In this document: piece after piece, positions 1 to 19,266 of the stretch
How positions within the stretch are numbered: position 1 is the first letter of the stretch
How the letters are laid out: every line of letters starts with the position of its first letter
Source of the DNA: Ditylenchus dipsaci
Lineage: Eukaryota; Nematoda; Chromadorea; Rhabditida; Anguinidae
DNA length: 64,000 nucleotides
NCBI GenBank assembly: GCA_004194705.1
Contig: SADC01000927.1
Coordinates: 62,001-126,000, forward strand
Direction: 5' to 3'
Made by a program: the position numbers and the translations under genes
Notes under the pieces: generated by a model
Told to the model about the DNA's origin: nothing
Seen by the model: the letters and a program-made list of their open reading frames with translations, nothing else
The model's database searches: none

Positions 1-1066
1 GTCGGCAATTCTCTTTTTTCCAAGTCAATCCGGCGTGTCAGTTATATTTTTGAACATTATTATTATCATCAAAGCTTTTTTTGTATTACGTGTCTCTATA
101 CAGCAACATCCAAGATCCATCTTTCTCGTCAAAAATTTTCTCTTCTCAAAAAAAATTTTCCGATTCACAAAAGCGATAAGACTTATTTTTTCCATCCTCA
201 CACTCACTCCATTTCCTCAGGGTCCACATTGCTCAGCTGCTATAAAAAATCAGGCCGCAATTACACACGTCCCAGCTATAATTGCAGGCAGCAATAAAAC
301 AAGAGGCAAAAAAGTTAGGCAGCAATAATAATTGCTCGAGTAAGGAGGACTCTTCACACTACCAAAAGAGGAAATCCCCACCTAGAGCTTGACGGTCTCT
401 AACCTCTGCTGTTTATATAAACAAAGGGCACCTTGCTTTGGCCCTCAAGAACTGCAAGCAGGGCGCTTGATTTTGCCAGTGTCTGTCGGGCAAAAAGTGT
501 CTGAGAGTCAGTGGTCGGGTATTTGAGTGGCTGGTGGGGATAGCCCCTGGCCTATTTTATGTGCTTTATCCAGGCTGGCTTAGTAGTAGTAGTTAATGCC
601 AGGAATTTGCCCTTTTATTGCTGTAGATGAAGCTGAATGTGCTGATCCCAAAAAGGCCGTCTTTGGGGATCTGCGGCAAATCTCAGAGCGCTCCAGTAAC
701 ACACTCCCGCTATACCTAATCGACTTGAGGTAGGTTTTTCGAGATGGGATTGGAGAACATTATGGGATTGAAGAAATGAGAAACTAAAAAAGGTGCTGGA
801 TCTCATTATTTGTGACTAACAAGTGACTCTCTGGTTTTTTTTCATATACGTATTTTCCTCTTATAGAAGCCCTCTCCTACTCTCCTAAGCCCCTAGAGGG
901 CACCCAGAAAATAAAAGTCGCGGGACTTCTATTAGAGAGAATACGGTACACCATTCCAATTAGCGAGATAGAAGTGGTATTTTACATGTTGTCACGGACT
1001 TTAAGGACATAAAAAAGCATGCGCTCAAAAATTTTAGTTGATAGTTACATAGTTATCGAAACTATG
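1..1066. other. Intergenic, no gene recognised
   Basis: No reading frame here has coding character or a recognisable domain. The last ~60 bases resemble, in reverse complement, the interior of the inverted-repeat element at 9162-10033 (shared GCATGC and AACTATGTT segments), so they are probably the left remnant of an old copy of that family, interrupted by the element at 1071-2726. A segment near 930-950 (CTATTAGAGAGAATACGGTA) recurs elsewhere in the window, near 27640 and 25350, as part of another dispersed repeat. Confidence 0.5.
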
Positions 1067-1070
1067 TTTA

Positions 1071-2726
1071 ACACTCGAAAAGCCATGCGTAGTAATTGCT
1101 GCGTCGGAAGCAGAATTTCACGCTCTACACGATGGTACTTTTATTTTTTTATTTAGACATAAATGTGCCGAGATATTAATGATTTAAAATTGGTCGAAAA
1201 CGGCCCTCCAAACAACAATTCGGTTGATTCATTCATGTGGTACTCACCCAATTTTACTTTTTCTAGACGTTTAGCATCTTAAAGTGATGGCATGAACAGG
1301 GCTATCGAATAGGTGCAAGCATCCAAGGCAGTAGTGGTTGAAATCCTGGACATATATGATTTATAGGCTAAAATCCAGATTTCTGAAAATCACAATCCAC
1401 TCACTAAAATCTCATAACTTTTCTCAGTGACCACTTCCAACCATTTTCTCAGGCTATCAGATAGCACAGCTTCAGGGCTACACAATGAGCACTAATAAGC
1501 CGTATGGTGAAGAAAAAATATTGCCAAAAGTCGATTTCCACTTCAGGGATTTGCTATCGTTCGGAATGCTAGATTTCAACCAAACATGAGGAATGTAAAG
1601 GCAAAACAACGACAAAACGAATATCATTTTTCCAGCCAAATACATATGCAACGTCACAAAACAACAAACTCATCCACAGCTGGCAGACCAATTGATGACT
1701 GGACAAAAAGCAGAAAGAGCAAAATCGGAACACTGGATTGCAAAAACTTTTCGCAATATCAGGCCACTACGACAGGTTTGAGAAGAAATGCAACGTATTT
1801 ATTATCATTGAATTTATCTTCACAACAAAATGAATGCGACCACGAAAGAATCTCCAAGTGGTGCCATATCTGCAATAAGGTGGGAAGGGTGACCGCGTAC
1901 GCAGCTGCAGCAAATGTGAGAAACTTGCTTGTGAGACCACATCGTGGATCTAGTGCTTTGCACCAAGTGCAGCCGTGTGGAGAAGATGAGCATCTACATC
2001 TGCCGAAGCCTGTCGCTGCCTGGTTATTGCCAAGTCTGCCAAGCAATGAGTCGAAAACGCTGTAGCAGGTGTCAGAACATACTGCAGAAAGCATCAGCAC
2101 AAAACAAACGAAGAAAATGCGATCAGTGCAGATAAGTTGTGTTGTTTTGTGACGTTGCATATGTATTGCTGAAAAATGATATTCGGTTTTGTCGTTGTTT
2201 TGCCTTTACATTCCTTCATGTTGGTTGAAATCTAGCATTCCGAACGATAGCAATCCCTGAAGTGGAAATCGACTTTTGGCAATATTTTTTTCTTCACATA
2301 CGGCTTATTAGTGCTCATTGTGTAGCCCTGAAGCTGTGCTATCTGATAGCCTGAGAAAATGGTTGGAAGTGGTCACTGAGAAAAGTTATGAGAATTTTAG
2401 TGAGTGGATTGTGATTTTCAGAAATCTGGATTTTAGCCTATAAAGTATATGTCCAGGATTTCACCACTACTGCCTTGGATGCTTGCACCTATTCGATAGC
2501 CCTGTTCATGCCCATCACTTTAAGATGCTAAACGTCTAGAAACGTAAAATTGGGTGAGTACCACATGAATGAATCAACCGAATTGTTGTTTTTGGAGGCC
2601 GTTTTCGACAATTTTAAATCATAATATCTCGGCACATTTATGTCTAAATAAAAAAATAAAGTACCATCGTGTAGAGCGTGATTCTGCTTCCGACGCAGCA
2701 ATTACTACGCATGGCTTTTCCGAGTG
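1071..2726. mobile_element. Long-inverted-repeat TTAA element with coding-like loop
   Basis: Two arms of about 590 bases, roughly 1071-1655 and 2137-2726, are near-perfect reverse complements and begin CACTCG. The element is flanked by TTAA on both sides (1067-1070 and 2727-2730), the target site of piggyBac-type transposons. The loop of about 480 bases holds the Cys-rich reading frame listed separately. No transposase is recognised. The arms also share stretches such as the AGGGCTAC motif with other palindromes in the window. Assignment to piggyBac rests only on the TTAA flanks. Confidence 0.75.
1830..2135 (+). pseudogene. CxxC-rich zinc-binding-like reading frame in palindrome loop
   Basis: Read across frames, this segment encodes a run of CxxC pairs: CHIC, CSKC, CTKC, CQVC, CSRC and CDQC, ending in a Lys/Arg-rich tail and a stop at 2133-2135. 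The last five pairs are evenly spread over ~80 residues, which looks like several zinc ribbons or knuckles. The frame is broken at least twice, near 1880 (just after CHIC) and near 1943, so it is either a decayed gene or affected by base-calling errors. No known family is recognised. PiggyBac transposases end in a Cys-rich domain, but the spacing here was not matched to it. The location inside a mobile palindrome suggests cargo or a transposon-derived exon. Confidence 0.4.
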
Positions 2727-2730
2727 TTAA

Positions 2731-2959
2731 AGGGCCATTGCCACCTGTTTTGAATTGTCCCCGCCAATTCAATTTTTTCGCCTAATCATTCAACTTCTGT
2801 ACGGATTTTTCAGCTTGGTTTCTAACATAACAAGTCCTAGAATTTAATTTTAGGTATAGTTTTGTTAGAAACCAAGTTGAAAACCAATACAGAAGTTCAA
2901 TGATTAGGAAAAAAATTTGAATTGGTGGGGACAATCGTTGTCGGAGACGGCAATGGCCT
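2731..2959. mobile_element. TTAA-flanked palindromic MITE
   Basis: A near-perfect palindrome starting AGGGCCATTGCC and ending GGCAATGGCCT, flanked by TTAA at 2727-2730 and 2960-2963. It inserted into the TTAA that already bordered the element at 1071-2726. Inner sequence (CCCCGCCAATTC, ACTTCTGTACGGATTTTT) recurs in the copies at 17583-17811 and 28576-28836 and in a fragment near 31020-31170. Confidence 0.85.
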
Positions 2960-2963
2960 TTAA

Positions 2964-3243
2964 CATCTTCTTATTAGTGTGCCCTGTGTGATTAGTGACC
3001 CCCTATGGTTTCCTTACCACCCTATAAAGCCCGTATTCACGTTGAAAATTAAACTGGCGCCAATTTAAATTATGAAATTTGACTAAAACCATGGTACCCC
3101 CCTCCCCTTCATGTTCATAAAATTTTTCGCTCAGAGTTTAAGAAAGGCTTTCTCATGAAATCAGGGTCGATAAACAGGAATATGATGTTACCTCGGCCAC
3201 CTAAGCATTATACGTGGGAGGGAGGGGATTCTATACTCAAGCC
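2964..3243. repeat. Right half of a degenerate 9162-family hAT-like element
   Basis: The sequence runs parallel to the right half of the element at 9162-10033: AACATCTTCTT, GCGCCAATTTAAAT, TCTCATGAAATC, then a G-rich run and an end whose reverse complement begins GGCTTGAGTATAGAATCC, close to that family's terminal repeat. Its left half appears to have been interrupted by the two TTAA elements just upstream. Confidence 0.6.
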
Positions 3244-3780
3244 GTAATAAGATCCAAATTTGGCTTAGGCCAGAATGTCGAGCACCTGCGAAACGTTTGA
3301 GATTTTTAAAGAATTTGAAATTTTTCGATTTTTTTCAGAAGTTTCGTACGGCCCATTATTTAGCAAACCCAAATTAACTCAAAGTGGAAAAATAGTGAAT
3401 TTATTCCGGATATTCGATCTCATTATAAGCATAGCAATTAATTTTTCTAATTAAAAATACGGAGAAATAATAGACTATAAGCTGGGTTAAAAACAATTAG
3501 TTCTTTTACATGTATAGATTTTTAATTACTGACAAAAACCTAAAAGTAGGCGTTTGTGATTTTTAATGGTTGTAAAAGAGCTTCTAACACGTTAGCTTCT
3601 TTCCATGATGGCCTGCCTGATTGGTTTCTCAGACTGGCTATTATGGGGAGTGTCGACTGAATACAATTCAATCCATACCTCAGGCCGTTGAAACGCTGTA
3701 AGCTTGTCTCAATAATAAGGGATCAATTAAAAGAACAACGGAATGGCCATTTATATATTTTTTATTTTTTGATGCTTTTG
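3244..3780. other. Intergenic, nothing recognised
   Basis: AT-rich sequence with frequent stops in all frames. No domain, RNA gene or repeat boundary is visible. Confidence 0.4.
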
Positions 3781-3784
3781 TTAA

Positions 3785-3952
3785 AGGAGCATAGCCGTCG
3801 CTGATAATGAGAATTTGACACGTTCAAATGCGCGGGGCACCACTTTGTTGCAAAAATATTCAGGACTATTTTTAGTAAACCGAGTAGCGCAAAAATTGTC
3901 CCGCTCGCATTCAAACTCAGAAATTCTCGTTGTCGGCAACGGCTATGGTCCT
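3785..3952. mobile_element. TTAA-flanked MITE
   Basis: Inverted ends AGGAGCATAGCCGTCG and CGGCTATGGTCCT, each bordered by TTAA (3781-3784 and 3953-3956). The interior (GCGCGGGGCACC and the CCCGCTCGCATT counterpart) differs from the 2731 copy, so it belongs to the same terminal superfamily but a different subfamily. Reading frames inside are not meaningful. Confidence 0.7.
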
Positions 3953-4396
3953 TTAAATATGGAGGACCTCTTGCTGCATAATTTTTTTGATGCCATTGTT
4001 AGTTCAAAGTTTCTGAAAAGTTCGATGTTTCAAAACAGAATTTAAAAAGATTCTTAGTTGCCAAAATATACCTTCAAGTTGGATGGCCATAACCAGTGCT
4101 GTAAGTGGCACCGGCAGCTCACGGGACTGAGCCGGCGCTGTGAGCTGGTGTCAGTGACGAAATTTTCGTGGTCCGTGCCCGTGAAACCTCCCAATCAAAT
4201 TTCGGCAAATAAGTATCTTTTTCAAAATGTCGGTAAGGGATTCGGATTGCTGAGACAATCAAGCTACTGGAGGGAATCGAAAAAATAACACATTAATAGG
4301 TGGCGTTTTCAAGATAAAAAAACGAAAATTTTAGAAAAAAAATCCCTGAGCACTTATCACTTACCCCCAACACTCGATCATGCCCTGCCTCAGTAA

Positions 4397-5072
4397 CAGT
4401 GGTGTAACGGCACCGGGTGCCGCACCGGCACCGGCCGGTACCGTGCAGGTGCCGGTGCAGCATTTTTCGGTCCGCACTGGCACCGGCAACATAAAATTTA
4501 TATGTGATTTTTCATTAACCGCATAATGGCGGCAATTTTTTATAATTATTTTGCTATTTTAACAACCGCTAAGTGTTCGCTTTGCTTTTTCGATCTCTTT
4601 CTTGCAGTTTATATCTTTAAATTTCAGTAAATTAAAGCCTTCTTGGCAATCGTCAGTGAACAATTGTTCAAGGGGATGGAGTTTTGGCACGGCGGCAGTG
4701 CAGAGCCTTACCCAATCCTGAAGATACTGCCACCGAATATCCTAGCCATTCCGTCAGCTCAGCGGTTGATGAAAGGTCGTTCTCTCTGGGAACTTTTGCA
4801 ACGAGTAGCCACAAAAATAGTTCTGGGCCAAAACTAATCACACGCAAAGTTTTGCTAAACTTCCACCAACGATACATGTTTTGCTTACATTTCTGTTTGT
4901 TCCGTGCCGCATATTGTTTACGGATAAAAATAAACAAAAAGTTTGCGATTTTTATGAGAATGATAAAAAAATGAGGCGCGGTACCGACATCGTGCATCAC
5001 CGGCACCGGCGGTGCTGAAAATTTTGGGTCGGTGCAGGTGCCGGTGCAGAAGTTCCGAAATTTACATCACTG
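4397..5072. mobile_element. hAT-like MITE rich in GGCACCGG repeats
   Basis: Ends are CAGTGGTGTAA and TTACATCACTG. The flanking octamers CTCAGTAA (4389-4396) and CTCAGCAA (5073-5080) match at 7 of 8 positions, as expected of a hAT target duplication. Near both ends are repeats of GGCACCGG and GGTGCCGG, strongly GC-rich against the AT-rich surroundings. A related fragment lies at about 4095-4170. Open frames inside show no transposase motif. Confidence 0.75.
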
Positions 5073-5080
5073 CTCAGCAA

Positions 5081-5229
5081 TCAATCAGCTTAGGGGACCA
5101 TGGCAATTTTTTCAACTCAACTTTAAAAATAAATTTGAAGTCTTTAAAACTGTTGATTCGCACTTTAATCCATTTCCATGTAGAAAAGTTAAAAAAATGA
5201 AATTGCTTCGGTCCCCAAGCTAATTGACT
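5081..5229. repeat. Short inverted repeat
   Basis: The arms CAATCAGCTTAGGGGACC and GGTCCCCAAGCTAATTGACTG are reverse complements around an AT-rich centre. Probably a small MITE; no clear target duplication was found. Confidence 0.6.
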
Positions 5230-5871
5230 GCTGCGGCCAGGTTATAATGGGGGTGGGGTATAATTTAGCCAAAATTTCATATGCTTTATCTCATTTTTTG
5301 TTACTTTCACCTGGTAAACAACATAATTTTAACATTCCTACACTCAAAATACATGTTTCCATCTGAAAAGTGGACCAATTAGCAAATTTAAGCCCCCAGC
5401 ATAAATCATTCCAATTGAGTTTGACTAGTGGTTTGACCGCAAACCAACGTAAATATTTGTGGTTAGGAACCTTTTTGGGGAGGCTGGAGTGGTGATATCA
5501 GTTGTTTTTGGAGCAAGGCACACTCCTTGGCTGTGCGACCACCGAAAAAGAAGAGAAAGAATAATTTTATGGGAGTTGTCGCAACTATTTGGTGTGCAAA
5601 CAAAGTGCTGTGTCTTTGGCTTTCTCTTTCTATATACTTATTTGGTGAATTCTTGCCTTCTTTGTGGACTTTTAGTGGGATTTGCACTTTTTGTATGCTA
5701 TATGTAATTTTAAGTATTTTTTGGTTCCGGTTATTGATTATTTTTTACTCAAAAAGCTTTTTTCAACTTTTTAAAAGGGCGTTTTTATATAAAAAAAAAG
5801 AAACCGGGTGCAAACTACTTAGGTTAGAAATTGTGTTCTCGCTGGCGCAGTGTATAAGTGTTTGTGTTTAA
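5230..5871. other. Intergenic, nothing recognised
   Basis: T-rich sequence. The open frames here are hydrophobic by composition only and lack any domain or splice context. Confidence 0.4.
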
Positions 5872-6120
5872 TGGCCCAAAATAGTGCGCAGGTTCGGCCC
5901 CGCATGTGTGCACTTTACTTTTGTGGCTAGTTAGACCAATATGTACGGGTAATTGGGGTCGGTGATTCCGAATCTGGCGCTAAAAAAGTTAAATAACCCT
6001 CTAAATTGTTTAATCAAGCCAAAATAATCAGCAACCCAATAACCCTACACATTGGTCAAAGAAGCCAAAATAACTAGCTTGACACTACGTGGGGTCGAAC
6101 CTGCGCATCATTTTGGGTCA
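5872..6120. repeat. Inverted repeat with GCGCAGGTTCG arms
   Basis: Left arm GGCCCAAAATAGTGCGCAGG and right arm CCTGCGCATCATTTTGGGTC are imperfect reverse complements about 190 bases apart. No certain target duplication; a likely MITE. Confidence 0.55.
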
Positions 6121-7112
6121 AAAAACACAAACGCTTATGCACTTAGCCACCAAACGGCTTCTACGCCCCCTCTCCTTAAATGATTACTTTCTGTTAGATG
6201 CCCAGTGTGAAATACCAAATCTAAAAATACGTATGGCTCATCATCATACCATCCTTGTTGTTAATCAAAACAACAAACAGTATTATATGTAGTATTGGGA
6301 GTTCCAAAGAGATTGCAGGCAATTTCAGGACATCACAAACGGATCTAATTCCCTTTCCTCTTGTTTATCTGTTGCGTTTGAAACTGCTTGAATATCTTTT
6401 ATTTGGTACAATCTTGGCTATTGATCTGTACTATTTTGGATTTCAAGTCTGAATTGTAAAATTGCTTGAGGCCAAATGCCTAAAATTGTAGGCATAATTA
6501 CGGAAAATTACTTTGTTGATAAGTGTGACTTTTGAGTCGTAGATTCTCCTCTGCCTGCATGTCTATAGTCTGCATTTTGTAATATAAAATGTTGAATATC
6601 AACTAGATTTGAAAACTAGATACAGCTTAACTGTACAGTCGAGTCTCAATAAGACGTTAACCCTCAAGTAGGACTCCCAACTGGCACTACACTCTTTTCA
6701 CCTCAACTTTTCAGGCCTTCAGCCGAAATTCTGCTTCAAGGACGCTCAAACTTTCGAAATCAGAGCAGCTGCTGGATATTAACCCTCGCCCGAGCAGGCC
6801 CATGTTCACCCCTGGGGTGTACAGCCAGTTATCGATGATTCTGTTAATAATGTTTTATCTTTTACCTATTGAAGGTATCTATAAAGTAACTATTTCTAAG
6901 TAATTTTTTTTCTCGTACCACTTTTCTTATACCACCAGCTAAAAAATTCAGACAATCAAATTCCGAAAAAATGATATATGACTTGAAGTCAGAAAATAAA
7001 TCTAGACACACCAACTTAAGTTTTATCTTTAAGATTTTTTTTATAAATTCTGTTTTCTGATTCCAATAATTGAGGAAACCTTAGCTATTAAAGAGGCATA
7101 AGAGAAAAAAGT
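6121..7112. other. Intergenic with a pogo-like fragment
   Basis: Near 6637 a TACAGTCGAGTCTCAATAAG segment matches the terminal sequence of the TA-flanked MITEs described below but has no partner. Nothing else is recognised. Confidence 0.4.
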
Positions 7113-7114
7113 TA

Positions 7115-7201
7115 CAGTCGAACCTCGATAAGTAAACACCTCAAGGGACCGAGCTCAGGGTGTTGGCTTATCAAGGATGTCGGCTTATCGAGGTTCGACT
7201 G
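7115..7201. mobile_element. Pogo/Tc1-like MITE, TA-flanked
   Basis: An 87-base palindrome with ends CAGTCGAACCTCGATAAG and CTTATCGAGGTTCGACTG between TA dinucleotides (7113-7114, 7202-7203). The CAGTCGAACCTCG terminus is typical of pogo/Tigger-type elements. Copies with the same ends lie at 17287-17471, 36497-36625 and 42678-42856. Confidence 0.8.
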
Positions 7202-7203
7202 TA

Positions 7204-8012
7204 CTCCTTTCTCTTAAAAAAACATCTGAAATTTCCAAGTAATAGCTAACTGGCCGGTGCCCTGCTCTTAAAGATGGCCTCTTGTCGGAATTCGACTCTT
7301 GACTATACTGTTATGCCAATTCTACCCATATTTTCGTCCCATTCTCAATTCCAGAAATAAATAGGTAACTAAAACTTGTGTGTACGTGTTTGTGACAGCA
7401 TAAAAACTCACATTAGCCTATTCAACCACCCAAAAGCAGTAGGAGCACAAAGCACTTAAAAAACAAGTAATTTCCTGGCGTCTATCCCCATTCTCTCACC
7501 TCTAACCAACCAGCTGGCTTCAAACTTCGGCTTAGGTTGCTTTTCCATGAAGCAGACAAGCTAAAAAAAAAGGAGCGCATGCTGCAAGGGAAGTGTCCAT
7601 TGGTGCAGCTAGCCCTTAATTGGCTTTCTTCTCAGCCAGTCACAACCACTACTATGGCCTGACTTAAACAGATTGACCCCTTCTTGGTCCTCTTTTTGCT
7701 CCTTATTCTGCTTTTTGGTCTACACTCTCATTTACGCCTGCTAATATCTCAATTGAATTTGGATTTTGGGTGCTGGAATTAAGCCTTTTTTTGATTTTGC
7801 TTGATGTTTGATGGTTTTGCTGGCATTGGAAATAATGTTCTAATTTTTTTTCTTTTTTTTTGGAATATTTTTACGAAAAATTTTTTCGTGAGAAATATTT
7901 ACGAAATATCGTGAAAATTTTGAATAAATAGATAGAATTTTAAAAAAGTGGTTTGGTTGTCGACATGTTTTTTCTCCATTTTCTTCTGCTTTCTTTGTGT
8001 TGTTTTTTCTTA
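7204..8012. other. Intergenic, nothing recognised
   Basis: AT-rich sequence, no coding signature. One pogo-like fragment (near 7255-7312) may be a decayed MITE half. Confidence 0.35.
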
Positions 8013-8388
8013 GGCCTCGTAAAAAATGGCGGACTGTAAATTCAACAATCCTCTCTCGGAAATGACCATAATTTTTTTTTATTTTCAGAAATTGTTCTGT
8101 TGGTTCCATATTGCAGCTTAGATTCAGAGCTACCAAATAAGTTATTGGTCGAGTTGATATTATTTAAAAAATGTTAAAAAGGCCAACGATCCACACTTAC
8201 AGTGCTCACCCAGAGCCATTTTATTTTTATTTTTTATCAATACCAATTTGACCGATAAGCTATTTCGTAGCCCTGAATTTCAGCTACAAGATGGCACCAA
8301 CAGAACAATTTCTAAACATTTAAAAAAAGTTATGGCCATTTCCGAGTCAGGATTACTTAGTTTACAGTCCGACATTGTGTACGAGGGC
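8013..8388. mobile_element. Harbinger-like palindromic MITE
   Basis: Arms starting GGCCTCGTA and ending TACGAGGGC are reverse complements, with TTA flanking each side. The inner part (ATGGCCAT, ATTCTGTTG, TTCAGCTACAA, AGCCCTGAATT) is shared with the palindrome at 51800-52230, which is also TTA-flanked. GGCC ends and a 3-bp TTA duplication are typical of PIF/Harbinger elements. No transposase is present. Confidence 0.65.
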
Positions 8389-8891
8389 TTAAATTTTGTA
8401 AAAAATCTTGTATTTATGTGGACAGCTGTCAGAATGGCTGGACGCAAATCTTAAAATGAGGACTTGGGTCCGAAATTTTGGGTTTTGAACAAAATACTCT
8501 TTACAAAGCGGTCAGTATGAGTCGAAAATTTCTGAATTTCCGCAATCCAGGAATCAGAAATTTCCGGATAAATCAGTACATACTCTCTCTAAGTATATTA
8601 GCGGTGTTACAAGATGTAAATCATCCCGCAAATTTTGTTGGTTGTAGTGGGAAAGTTCGTTTATTATTGCCATATCTAAGAAACCTGCTTTTACGTCATT
8701 GTTTTTGTTTGTGTGTGCATGCAGGAAAAAACAAGTTTTGGGTTACTTTTTCTGCTTTTCCAACAGCTTTTTTGGCTCTAATAAGGTGGCTGGTATCTCT
8801 TAGAATGGAATAAATTCTTGCTGTTCTTTGGGATTTTGAACAAAATACTTGACTAATTTAATTATTTTTAACAAAATTTTATGAAGTTTAT
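8389..8891. other. tpa-1: Upstream of the protein kinase C gene, no exon recognised
   Basis: A first exon or promoter of the kinase gene is expected here or further upstream, but none can be distinguished. Open frames at 8478-8813 show no conserved features. Confidence 0.35.
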
Positions 8892-16463
<7,572 letters not shown>

Positions 16464-17286
16464 TTAGTTATAATTTTATTATGCTCCACTCCAGCAAAAC
16501 CATTGATACATCATACAGCTACTCTCAACCCATTTATTGTGTCAATTCAATCAGCGGTCAAATTCACTACCGAATTTATAGGAAATTAGTTGAATATTTT
16601 TATTTCGTGTTTGTTGTAAATAGGTTGTATGAGCCAATCTAATCTCGAATTTTAATATTGGCGTTCCTCTTAACTCATATGAAACATATTTTTTTGCTAT
16701 TGTATGTTATTGGTGGCAGGTGTTTTTGGGAAATTGCATCTAAAAAGGTCGCTTAAACAGTTGTCTAAAATATGTACTACGTATGCCCATCGAATTTAGT
16801 GCTTGGATATTTTAATGGAGGATTAACTAAAATTACCCCTATACAACGTTTGCATACCCACTTTAATATTACTAAATCCATTGGATCACAAACCGGTTTT
16901 GTCGAGCTATTTTTGAAAACACTACTAACATCATTAAGATTTTGCCAAGTTCCGCAGGTAATTCTAGTAGTGCAACTCCCTTCATAATGTCCCTCTGCAT
17001 AGTGACCACCCATAGTAGATAACGGTCAGTAAAATTTTATTTGTTTGAATAGGTTGTTTTGTTCTCCTAAGAACTAGTATGGAAAGTAAGATAAATAGTA
17101 AACAGCTCGATTGGCCAGCTTGATACAATCCCCAGGTGGCCACTATGGAGGAGTCGACTGTCGTAGAGTTTGTTTATTTGTAGAATAGGCTAGCTATATT
17201 TCTCTTCATATTTCGATACTTATCGGGTTGTTTGTTGTCTGGAATTCATACTGCTCCTTCTTCTTCTATGTAGTGAATCGCATTTA
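16464..17286. other. 3' side of the PKC gene, no second gene recognised
   Basis: Probably contains the 3' UTR. An open frame on the minus strand at 16777-17013 has five cysteines but no splice signals, homologue or start context, and an overlapping plus-strand frame of equal length. Nothing is called. Confidence 0.35.
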
Positions 17287-17471
17287 CAGTCAAGTCTCGA
17301 TTTAACGAACCCCTGGGGACCGCCAAAAAATTTCGTTAAATCGAAGGTTTCGTTAAATCGAGAGCTTATTTTAGTCATTTTATTTAATCGGTGGCCAAAT
17401 AGCCACCAAAAAAAGGTTCGTTAAATCAAGAGTTTCGTTAAATCGGGTTTCGTTAAATCGAGACTTGACTG
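17287..17471. mobile_element. Pogo-like MITE, TA-flanked
   Basis: Ends CAGTCAAGTCTCGATTTAA and TTAAATCGAGACTTGACTG between TA dinucleotides. Internal subrepeats of TTCGTTAAATCGA occur several times. Confidence 0.8.
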
Positions 17472-17582
17472 TAGTGGATAGATTATATGGTAAGTAAATA
17501 GTCTACTTAATTAATGAGATAAATCTACTCTAAAACATTTCCTCTAACCATCAGATATTTGTGAATTAATTTTGTTTATTAA

Positions 17583-17811
17583 AGGGCCTGACCTCTTCCT
17601 ACTCGGTGGTCCCGCAATTCAAAATTTTCCCTCGATCATTGGACTTCTGTACGGATTTTTCCGCCACGTTTCTAACAAAACTAGACCTGAAATCAAATTT
17701 TAGGCTTAGTTTTGTTAGAAACCTAGCGGAAAAATCCGTACAGAAGTCCAATGATCAAAGGAAAATTTTTGAATTGGCGGGGGACCACCGAGTAGGAAGA
17801 GGTCAGGCCCT
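17583..17811. mobile_element. TTAA-flanked palindromic MITE
   Basis: TTAA at 17579-17582 and 17812-17815 borders ends AGGGCCTGACCTC and GAGGTCAGGCCCT. The interior shares the GTACGGATTTTTC and TTTTGTTAGAAACC stretches with the 2731 copy. Confidence 0.88.
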
Positions 17812-18380
17812 TTAATAGTGTAAGAGTGTGTTACTTCTGCTACTCATTGTGATTTTTTTAATTTCTTTAGAAGTTGGACGAATGATGGGTGCAGGTCAAT
17901 TCATCGATGCAACAGTCATCGACAATAAAAATTTATCGATGCAAAACTCATCGCTGCAAAACTCATCGCCAACAAACTCATCGCCAAAGAAACTCATCGC
18001 TTGCAAAACTCATCGCCGGCAAAACTCATCGATGGCAAAACTCATCGCCAGCTCAACTCATCGATGCCTTAATTCGTCGATTATTTATTCACGATACTTA
18101 TATTTTGTCGATTGTCTATTCATCGACATTTCTATTTCGTCGATTATCTGTTCATCGACACTTTTGTCTTATCGTTCTTTGCTTTTTTCCGTCCGTCACA
18201 CTTTTTATAAAATTATTGTTTACAACCTAATTTTAGCCACTTTTTGCAATGTTTTGTCTGATATCTTTCCGGAACCCTCAAGTTCAACATCTTAGCTATC
18301 TTTTGAGCACAAATGCGTAAATCAAACTTGTTTTTAAAAAAAAATTTCCTTGCCTCCAAATCGGTGATGGTTGATTTTAG

Positions 18381-19266
18381 GGCTTGACTTTACTTGACCC
18401 CCCCCCACGGCTGACCCACTTTTGATGACAATTTTGAAAAACCGATTGCATATTCGTGTTTCTCGACCCCGATTTAGGCGCGAATTTACCAGTCGTTTCC
18501 GGTAAAGTGAAAAAATTTTTTTGTCAAACCACAGGGGTATCATGGATTTTAGTCAAAATTTGAAAAATTTGAATTCGCGCCTTTTGAATTTTGAAGGGAT
18601 TAAGGCTGTATAGGAGGGGAAAGGAATAAAAGGGGGCCACTAATCACACAAGGGCCACTAACAAGAAGATGTTGAACATAGTTTTGAATACTGGGGCCTA
18701 CCGCATAAATAAACTCTAGTATGCATGCTTTTCATGCATCCAGAGTCACTTTCGAGTGATTTGTGTCTAAGGTATGTGGGTGTGCGCATCTCAACTCCAA
18801 GCCCCAAGCCCCCTGCGCCCCCGAAGGGGCGCGGGGGCTTGAGAGTTAGAGATGCGCGCACTCACTTACCTTAGACATGATTCCGAGAAGTACTCTTGAT
18901 CATGAAATGCATATAGAGGCTCTTTTTGCCACGGCTCAGTTAAAAAACATGGTAAGACAGCCAGAATATACCAATATATGTTTTTTCTAACGTTCTGCCA
19001 TAAAAGTGGCCCCTTTTATTCCCTTCCCCTCCCTATACAGCCCTTATCCCTTCAAATTCAAAAGGCGCGAATTCAAATTTTTCAAATTTGACTAAAATCC
19101 ATGATACCCCCCTGTGGTTTGACAAAAAATTTTTTTTCACTTTACCGGAAACGACTGGTAAATTCGCGCCTAAATCGGGTCGAGAAACACGAATATGCAA
19201 TCGGTTTTTAAAATTGTCATCAAAAGTGGGTCAGCCGTGGGGGGGGGGGTCAAGTAAAGTGTTACC
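18381..19266. mobile_element. hAT-like inverted-repeat element nested in 17888-20226
   Basis: Exact duplication GATTTTAG (18373-18380, 19267-19274). Ends GGCTTGACTTTACTTGACC and GGTCAAGTAAAGTGTTACC. The interior is nearly the same as that of 9162-10033 (GCATGC, CGAGTGATTTGTGTCTAAGG, GC-rich central hairpin), so both come from one family. Confidence 0.9.

Noticed and set aside
1759..2160. 133-codon minus-strand frame in the 1071-2726 loop
   Set aside because: It is the complement of the CxxC-rich plus-strand frame; its cysteines and alanines come from the reverse reading and its ends run into the arms.
4668..5006. 112-codon minus-strand frame in the 4397-5072 element
   Set aside because: No transposase motif; it spans GC-repeat and AT-rich blocks with abrupt composition change.
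16777..17013. 78-codon minus-strand frame
   Set aside because: Mixed composition looks protein-like, but the opposite strand is open for the same length, and no splice signal or family supports it.
17888..18070. CRISPR-like regular repeats
   Set aside because: The ~12-base units are contiguous without unique spacers, lie in transposon arms and occur in a eukaryotic genome.
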